Of a DNA stretch of 9,468 nucleotides, positions 1 to 4,644 are shown piece by piece. The position numbers and the translations under genes are program-made. Origin of the DNA: Candidatus Latescibacterota bacterium (GTDB lineage: Bacteria; JAAXHH01; JABIQT01); contig JABIQT010000792.1 in the NCBI GenBank assembly GCA_018667995.1, forward strand, positions 1 to 9,468. Direction: 5' to 3'. Every line of letters starts with the position of its first letter. Position 1 is the first letter of the stretch. The notes beneath the pieces were generated by a model. The model was not told where the DNA came from, searched no databases, and worked only from the letters and a program-made list of their open reading frames with translations.

Positions 1-17
1 AATGCGTGAGATACGGT

Positions 18-33
18 GTAGTGAATCCACTAC
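18..33 (+). promoter_or_regulatory. Leader hairpin/palindrome upstream of the dehydratase gene
   Basis: A perfect 6-bp inverted repeat, GTAGTG-aatc-CACTAC, lies 35 bp upstream of the ATG at 69. It can be extended by two pairs across a one-base bulge. No T-run follows it, so it is a poor intrinsic terminator. It could be an operator, a leader hairpin, or the remains of a terminator from a gene left of the window. A 6-bp repeat of this spacing is expected by chance a few times in a window this size, so only its position supports it. Confidence 0.25.
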
Positions 34-68
34 CACTATGGAACCCACCAGCAAAAAAGGACACAAAG

Positions 69-1142
69 ATGGCTGATATACCCATGCGACCGCGGCCCAA
101 TCCTCTGCGAGCCGTTCCTGGATATTTCGCTTCCGAGCAGGGCCTGCAAGTTGGCACGTCCGTTTCACCCGACGCCAGCGATGACGATTTGAAGTTCCTG
201 CAGCAGCTGGATGTGCAATGGGCCATGCTCATCGTAAACAACCCTGAGCACCATACGGCAGCGCACTACCGGCAGTACCGTGAACGCCTCGAAAGCTATG
301 GTATCCAGATATACCGTGTGGCGAACCATGGGGTACACAACGTTCCGGAGATAACTCTGAACTTGCCCGGGCGCGATGAAAAAATTGAGGAATTCATACA
401 GTTTATCAGGAATCTGTCCGCCGCCGGCATCTACTACAACACATATGCCCACATGGGTAATGGTATCTGGAGTACGGGGCATACGGACGGGCGCGGTGGT
501 GTGAATGCTCGGGTCCTGGACATCAAGAATGCCGAGGGAAATTGGATCGGTGAGATCTTCACCGGTGAGCATACCCACGGCAGGGCCTACTCGGAAGATG
601 AACTGTGGGATAATTACGAGTACATGATTCGAAAAATAGCACCTGTGGCTGAGAACGAAGGTGTGTACATCGGCATCCATCCTGACGATCCACCGGTTTA
701 TGCACTGGGCGGAATACCGCGTTGCATCTTTGGCCAGTTTGACGGATACAAGCGAGCGCTGGAAATTGCGGACAGTCCGAACATCGGAGTCTGTCTATGT
801 GTAGGCTGTTGGCTTGAAGGAGGCGCCGAAGGGATGGGCGTCGACGTCATCGAGGCCATTCGGTATTTCGGCGGGATGAATAAGCTGTTCAAGGTGCATT
901 TTCGTAATGTGAGTAATCCCATGCCGGAGCCTTGGCAGGAGACTTTTATGGACGATGGATACCAGGACATGCACCAGGTAATGCGCGCCTTGCGTGAGGT
1001 CGATTTCGATGGGGTCGTGATTCCTGATCATATCCCTGGGATGGCCGGCGGTCCGGGTGCAGGGCTGGCTTACTCTATTGCCTATATCCGTGCCCTGGTT
1101 CAGGCCGTGAACAACGAATTTGGGGAAGCGGCAGGTGGCTGA
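69..1142 (+). CDS. Mannonate dehydratase-like (UxuA family) TIM-barrel protein
   Basis: This 357-residue protein resembles UxuA, the metal-dependent enzyme that dehydrates D-mannonate to 2-keto-3-deoxygluconate in cytoplasmic hexuronate breakdown. Visible UxuA landmarks are HPDDPP at H204-P209, a C-V-G at C244-G246, HFRNV from H277, DDGYQDM, and the terminal D320-H321 pair. In UxuA the matching His, Cys, His and Asp bind the divalent metal. The protein is somewhat shorter than E. coli UxuA (394 residues). The substrate-side stretch that reads NFMPVLDWTRTD in E. coli is replaced here by YNTYAHMGNGIWSTG, so the true substrate may be a different aldonic or uronic acid. I chose ATG 69 because AAGG at 57-60 sits 8 bases upstream. 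The frame is open back to a GTG at 6, but that extension shows no family similarity. The gene is followed after 4 bp by an aldolase-like gene, implying translational coupling. Family membership is firm; the substrate is inferred. Confidence 0.85.
   Translation: MADIPMRPRPNPLRAVPGYFASEQGLQVGTSVSPDASDDDLKFLQQLDVQWAMLIVNNPEHHTAAHYRQYRERLESYGIQIYRVANHGVHNVPEITLNLPGRDEKIEEFIQFIRNLSAAGIYYNTYAHMGNGIWSTGHTDGRGGVNARVLDIKNAEGNWIGEIFTGEHTHGRAYSEDELWDNYEYMIRKIAPVAENEGVYIGIHPDDPPVYALGGIPRCIFGQFDGYKRALEIADSPNIGVCLCVGCWLEGGAEGMGVDVIEAIRYFGGMNKLFKVHFRNVSNPMPEPWQETFMDDGYQDMHQVMRALREVDFDGVVIPDHIPGMAGGPGAGLAYSIAYIRALVQAVNNEFGEAAGG
1133..1138 (+). promoter_or_regulatory. Ribosome binding site inside the end of the dehydratase gene
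   Basis: AGGTGG lies 8 bases before the ATG at 1147 and overlaps the last codons of the upstream gene. It supports ATG 1147 over the in-frame TTG 1120 and GTG 1135, and fits translational coupling of the two genes. Confidence 0.6.
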
Positions 1143-1146
1143 AGCG

Positions 1147-2133
1147 ATGGATAAGATTCTCGACATTAAGCTTAACGACCTCCGTAGCGGGGACAATCCG
1201 AACCACTTTATCATAGCCTATGCCGCTGATTCGGATATGGGAGCGGGCGTCACTGGCGCAACGTCTTCAATGCAGACGTATTGTGGTGAACTGGAGGAGA
1301 TGGTCCATCAGGCGAAGATTGACGTGCTGCTGGCATCGGTATCGAACATGGATATTCTGGCGCGCGACGGGAGGATATTCGACAACTCTCCGGTTACACC
1401 TGCCGTAAGAGCCAATGACGCATCCGATATCTGGGGCGCAAAGGGTTCTTGTTACAGTTCCCAGCTCTCCAAGCCGTTCGCCACGACAACACTCGAAGAA
1501 GCCCAGTATGGTACGCTGATGCCGGATTCAGGGCAGAAGCCCGATGTGGATCTGGGCCTGTACAGTGTCACCTTCAATAACGATCTCGAAGCCGATTGGA
1601 ACACGCTCGACCAATTCAAGTCCTTCCGCATAGAAGCTGCTCGAAAACAGTTCCGGTATTTCCTCGAGGTCTTTAATCCAAACGTCGCCGACTGTGGCAT
1701 TGAGCCCCAGGATACCGGTGATTACGTGAACGATCAGATTGCGCGGATGCTGGCCGGTGTGCCGCGGGCGTCACGCCCGGAGTTTCTGAAAATACCCTAT
1801 AACAGTGCCGCATCCATGTCTGCACTCGTGGCTTACGACACCAGCGTTGTAGTCGGTATTCTGGGTGGTCCAAAGAGTACGACCTACGATGCTTTCAAAC
1901 TGATAGCCGAGGCTAAAAAATACGGAGCGCGAGTGGCGCTGTTTGGTCGCAGGATAAAAGGTACTGAAGCCCCTCTGGCCTTTGTGGAGGTCCTTCGTGA
2001 AGTAGCCGATGGGACGGTCACACCCGAAGAGGGCGTTAAAGTATATCGTGCCGCGCTCGATAGTGCCGGCATTTCAGCACACCGGAGTTTCGAAGAGGAT
2101 ATGCTGATTCACACGCCGGCACTTCGCGAGTAA
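1147..2133 (+). CDS. Class I aldolase-like (DeoC/LacD/FbaB superfamily) beta/alpha-barrel protein
   Basis: This 328-residue protein matches the pattern of Schiff-base class I aldolases. The key segment has FLKIPYNS with a candidate catalytic lysine at K215, then a hydrophobic strand (VVVGIL), then GGPKS at G240-S244. A helix (YDAFKLIAEAKKYGA) and a final strand, ALFGRRI, follow. The archaeal fructose-bisphosphate aldolase order is the same: a VKIKY-type lysine, an SGGPK phosphate loop, then GIAVGRN. Near the N terminus, IIAYAADSDMGAG (D28, D30) fits the first barrel strand, where acid residues line the active site. No signal peptide is seen, so it is probably cytoplasmic. It lies 4 bp after the UxuA-like gene, so a reasonable inference is retro-aldol cleavage of the keto-deoxy acid made by the dehydratase; the phosphate-type loop would suit a phosphorylated substrate. 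Related proteins are usually annotated only as barrel-domain proteins. The fold is well supported; the reaction and substrate are unproven. Confidence 0.72.
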   Translation: MDKILDIKLNDLRSGDNPNHFIIAYAADSDMGAGVTGATSSMQTYCGELEEMVHQAKIDVLLASVSNMDILARDGRIFDNSPVTPAVRANDASDIWGAKGSCYSSQLSKPFATTTLEEAQYGTLMPDSGQKPDVDLGLYSVTFNNDLEADWNTLDQFKSFRIEAARKQFRYFLEVFNPNVADCGIEPQDTGDYVNDQIARMLAGVPRASRPEFLKIPYNSAASMSALVAYDTSVVVGILGGPKSTTYDAFKLIAEAKKYGARVALFGRRIKGTEAPLAFVEVLREVADGTVTPEEGVKVYRAALDSAGISAHRSFEEDMLIHTPALRE

Positions 2134-2140
2134 ACATCAC

Positions 2141-2147
2141 GGGAGGG
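2141..2147 (+). promoter_or_regulatory. Strong ribosome binding site of the PLP enzyme gene
   Basis: GGGAGGG sits 7 bases before the ATG at 2155 in the 21-bp gap after the aldolase-like gene. It decides ATG 2155 over the TTG at 2149 and places the Arg-Arg signal at residues 3-4. Confidence 0.7.
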
Positions 2148-2154
2148 TTTGGTC

Positions 2155-3450
2155 ATGAAACGTAGAGATTTCATAAAGCAGACCGCCATCGGTGCCGCAG
2201 GCGTGCTGGCACTTACGAATCAGGTTCGCGCCGCCGGGAACAGCCTTGAGGCGTATCTGTCAGAGCGGTCAGACATGTCCTTGGCGGATCGTATTACTTC
2301 TGAAGGGCTCTGGCGTGAGGTGAGCAAACATTTCAATCCGACCGATGATTTCATCAATCTCGAATACGGATATTTCAGTCCTGCAACACTGGAAACATTG
2401 GAGCAGGAAATATCGGCTACTCGTATGGTTAATGCCCGAGCCGCTCAGTATTTTCGCCAGGAAATGTCAGGGGATGTGGAGCGCGTGCGAACGGAGTTGG
2501 CAGATATCGCGGGCGTTTCAGCCGAGGAAGTCTGTATCACACGTAATACGACGGAGTCCCTGAATATAGTTATCAACGGCCTGGACATGGCGCCCGGTGA
2601 TGAGATCGTCTACACGAATCAGGACTATGGAAGCATGTTAGAGGCGCTCAGAATGAAAGCGTCCCGTTACGGTATCGTACTGAAGCAGGTCGATATTCCC
2701 ATGCATCCCAATTCCGACGAAGAGATCGTGAAGCGGTACGAAGAGGCCATCACACCCCGTACCAAGCTGTTGCATATGACGCATATGTACAATCTGTCGG
2801 GCCAGGTCATACCCGTCCGGAAAATATGTGATATGGGGCATCGTCACGGCATTGAAAGCGCCGTGGATGCCGCCCATACGTTTGCACATCTTGATTATCA
2901 GATTCCGGATCTCAACTGCGCTTATTTCGGGGCCAGCCTGCACAAGTGGCTATGCTCACCGGTAGGCCTCGGTATCCTCTATGTGCGAAAAGACAAGATC
3001 AACGATATGTGGCCTCTGCTGGGAGATGTGGCATCAGATAAGGATGACATCCGCAAACTGGAGCATTTGGGAACGCGTCCCGTTCAGCAGATTATAGCTT
3101 TGAGCGAGGCGATTCGATTCCATAGGGTAATCGGATCCGAGCTGAAAGAGGCTCGGCTACGCTATCTGAGCAGCCGCTGGATGGACCAATTTCGCGGTCA
3201 CGACCGAGTGGTCCTGAACACCCCCGCCGAACCTGCCCGGCACGGAGCCCTTGGCAATGTGGGAATTAGAGGGGTTGATTCGAAGGAGCTGGCCAGGTTC
3301 TTCCACGAACGCCACAATATCTTTACTACAGAAAAGTCCATCCCAGACTTGTTTACAGGGGTGCGGGTGACCCCTGGAATACCCACACCCGTAAAGCATG
3401 TGGATCGATTCGTTGAAGCTCTGTCGGATGCTGCAGAAAAGCTCGGATAG
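2155..3450 (+). CDS. Tat-signal class V aminotransferase-fold PLP enzyme, isopenicillin-N-epimerase-like
   Basis: This 431-residue protein belongs to the fold-type I class V group of PLP enzymes, which includes cysteine desulfurases, isopenicillin N epimerase and kynureninase. Landmarks are CITRNTTESLNIV (cofactor phosphate region), DAAH at D238-H241 (the Asp that pairs with the PLP pyridine nitrogen), and GASLHKW with the Schiff-base lysine at K264, followed by GLGILYVRKD. The N terminus MKRRDFIKQTAIGAAGVLAL is a typical twin-arginine signal: RRDFIK, then an Ala/Gly-rich hydrophobic core, with possible cleavage after QVRAA. This suggests export of the folded, PLP-loaded enzyme, although some proteins keep such a leader without known export. 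It is the last gene of the operon, 21 bp after the aldolase-like gene, with its own strong ribosome site. The substrate cannot be read from sequence; an amino acid, amino sugar or amino sugar acid would all be possible. The family call is secure; the epimerase label is only nearest resemblance. Confidence 0.85.
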   Translation: MKRRDFIKQTAIGAAGVLALTNQVRAAGNSLEAYLSERSDMSLADRITSEGLWREVSKHFNPTDDFINLEYGYFSPATLETLEQEISATRMVNARAAQYFRQEMSGDVERVRTELADIAGVSAEEVCITRNTTESLNIVINGLDMAPGDEIVYTNQDYGSMLEALRMKASRYGIVLKQVDIPMHPNSDEEIVKRYEEAITPRTKLLHMTHMYNLSGQVIPVRKICDMGHRHGIESAVDAAHTFAHLDYQIPDLNCAYFGASLHKWLCSPVGLGILYVRKDKINDMWPLLGDVASDKDDIRKLEHLGTRPVQQIIALSEAIRFHRVIGSELKEARLRYLSSRWMDQFRGHDRVVLNTPAEPARHGALGNVGIRGVDSKELARFFHERHNIFTTEKSIPDLFTGVRVTPGIPTPVKHVDRFVEALSDAAEKLG

Positions 3451-3472
3451 GTTAGGACGTTCACAACCGATT

Positions 3473-3499
3473 TCGGCCCGTGAGGCAACGGGGTTCCGA
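3473..3499 (+). terminator. Weak hairpin between convergent genes
   Basis: TCGG-CCCGT (3473-3481) pairs with ACGGG (3488-3492) and CCGA (3496-3499). This gives nine base pairs with a 3-base bulge (GTT) and a GAGGCA loop. It lies 23 bp after the operon stop and before the convergent dioxygenase end. The only T-rich stretch (ATTTTA) is about 10 bases further on, so it is at best a weak or bidirectional terminator. Confidence 0.3.
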
Positions 3500-3554
3500 C
3501 CATCTGAGTGATTTTATAGATTACGACGTATCAGCTCCTGGTCAGACCGTCCTT

Positions 3555-4331
3555 CTATATTTCCATCTCATGTAGAATACGCTTTACCACCTGTTTCTGT
3601 TGACCTGGAACCGCGGGTTGTTCCAGTTCTCTGATCTCCTCGGGTAACATTGCCTGATGCGACTCGATGGGGAGCGTTCCGTGCTTGCCATGGTCCACAT
3701 ATCGGTTGAACACCGTTATACGCGGGTAGGATTCTGTCCACCTTCTGCCACCGTGGTAGAGTGCCTCGGTGAAGATCACACAATCACCTGCCCGGGCTGG
3801 TACGTTGACAACAGTAGGTGATCCGTCGTATATGGAGATCTTGGGAGGCTCGAAATTGCGTTTATGGCTGCCAGGAAGACATACAAAACCTGTTCCGTCC
3901 GGCACGTCGACTAATGATATTCCAGCATTTATAAATCCCGCGTGTGGAGCACCATTTTCGATGCCGTAGTCTTTGCCAGCGGCGTGGAATTCGATGTCGT
4001 CTGATTCTTTGAAATTACGAGTCAGAGCGGAGTCTACCAGGCACGTTGCGCCTCGCGTCAAGGCTATAATCACTCGCATGATGTGGGGATTCAGCACCAG
4101 GCGTTGAAATGTCTCATCGGCATAGTGGACATGGTTAATCCAGTGAGCGATAGTCGTCGATCGGTTCCCTGATCTCGAGGTGGACGTGAGAGGAGCGGGC
4201 AGGTCCTCCGTGGGTGATTCGTGCCAGAGATTGCAGAGTTCTATCATTCTGCAGAGATCTTCTGGAGGCACTATATCACGTAGGATTATGAAGCCATGAT
4301 GATCGAAGAACCACTTTTCATATTCGGTCAA
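3555..4331 (-). CDS. Phytanoyl-CoA dioxygenase (PhyH)-like protein lacking the HxD metal motif
   Basis: This 258-residue protein has the PhyH layout of 2-oxoglutarate-dependent Fe(II) oxygenases. It starts with FFDHHGFIILRDIVPPEDL, a typical PhyH opening. The core has LVDVPDGTGFVCLPGSHKRNF (D142 to F160, PGSH at P153-H156), a distal iron-ligand candidate H193 in ALYHGG, and R204 eleven residues later, the usual oxoglutarate-binding Arg. The proximal HxD is not present: the two candidates are H116-A-A118 and H130-A-G132. Such HxA/HxG sites occur in oxoglutarate-dependent halogenases, and an LHGG-type version occurs, as I recall, in a large uncharacterised PhyH group, so activity cannot be assumed either way. 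It starts at TTG 4331, with AGGGGA six bases upstream and no in-frame ATG nearby. It converges on the operon to its left and diverges from the GH95-like gene. Family confident; substrate and chemistry unknown. Confidence 0.82.
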   Translation of the reverse strand: MTEYEKWFFDHHGFIILRDIVPPEDLCRMIELCNLWHESPTEDLPAPLTSTSRSGNRSTTIAHWINHVHYADETFQRLVLNPHIMRVIIALTRGATCLVDSALTRNFKESDDIEFHAAGKDYGIENGAPHAGFINAGISLVDVPDGTGFVCLPGSHKRNFEPPKISIYDGSPTVVNVPARAGDCVIFTEALYHGGRRWTESYPRITVFNRYVDHGKHGTLPIESHQAMLPEEIRELEQPAVPGQQKQVVKRILHEMEI

Positions 4332-4337
4332 GAGGTG

Positions 4338-4343
4338 TCCCCT
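4338..4343 (-). promoter_or_regulatory. Ribosome binding site supporting the TTG start at 4331
   Basis: On the minus strand AGGGGA is followed by CACCTC and then TTG, a 6-base spacing. With no in-frame ATG close by, this favours the rare TTG start of the PhyH-like gene. Confidence 0.5.
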
Positions 4344-4388
4344 GTTTGAATGTAAACCGGCGATGCCTTCCGGTGTAATTAGGCGGTA

Positions 4389-4416
4389 AGTAGAAATCCC
4401 GCTCCCGGCCTGTCAA
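4389..4416 (-). promoter_or_regulatory. Candidate sigma-70 promoter of the PhyH-like gene
   Basis: On the minus strand a perfect -35 box TTGACA (4416-4411) is followed after 16 bases by TCTACT (4394-4389), which matches TATAAT at four of six positions. Transcription would start about 50 bases before the TTG start codon at 4331. The -35 match is strong, the -10 moderate. Confidence 0.45.
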
Positions 4417-4472
4417 GTGTTAAACCTGGGGACATGAGTGTGTGCGCAGATCCAGAGTGTGTTGGCTTGGTC

Positions 4473-4485
4473 ACCTGGGACAGGT
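4473..4485. promoter_or_regulatory. Candidate operator palindrome ACCTG-GGA-CAGGT
   Basis: A perfect 5-bp inverted repeat around a 3-base centre lies between the two divergent genes. Weaker outer symmetry (GGT at 4469-4471 against ACC at 4488-4490) extends it. It could bind a dimeric regulator controlling both genes. Arms this short occur often by chance. Confidence 0.25.
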
Positions 4486-4644
4486 TCACCATCCATTCAC
4501 CATCGATAGACTTCTCTGGCGTTGATTGTGAAAGCGAATTCGACCGCCGATTGAGGTCGCCAACTTCTCGTCGGTACCTGAGTCTGGATCAGTGCCTTCC
4601 TTGAACGGACCAAGGCAGCAATAGCTCAGCCATGAGACCGTGTC

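Larger units (their letters stand above)
4332..4644. promoter_or_regulatory. 313-bp divergent regulatory region
   Basis: This gap separates the leftward PhyH gene from the rightward GH95-like gene and contains no convincing ORF. It holds a minus-strand promoter (4389-4416), a palindrome at 4473-4485, and short inverted repeats at 4356-4374 (ACCGG/CCGGT type, in the PhyH leader), 4541-4559 (CGACC/GGTCG) and 4593-4617 (TGCCTT/AAGGCA, in the GH leader). A related element occurs as AAACAGGGGACA on the minus strand (4336-4347) and AAACCTGGGGACA on the plus strand (4422-4434). I could not find a good plus-strand promoter. Confidence 0.4.

Noticed and set aside
6-68. GTG start at 6 extending the UxuA-like protein by 21 residues
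   Set aside because: The ATG at 69 has a well-spaced AAGG site, the extension has no family similarity, and a perfect hairpin lies inside it.
165-680. 171-codon open frame on the minus strand inside the UxuA-like gene
   Set aside because: It is fully antisense to a clearly conserved gene and its translation matches no family I know.
795-1214. 139-codon minus-strand frame across the dehydratase/aldolase junction
   Set aside because: Antisense to two well-supported coding regions, with no domain features.
3769-3969. 66-codon plus-strand frame antisense to the first PhyH gene
   Set aside because: It lies over the conserved PGSH region of the opposite strand and has no independent support.
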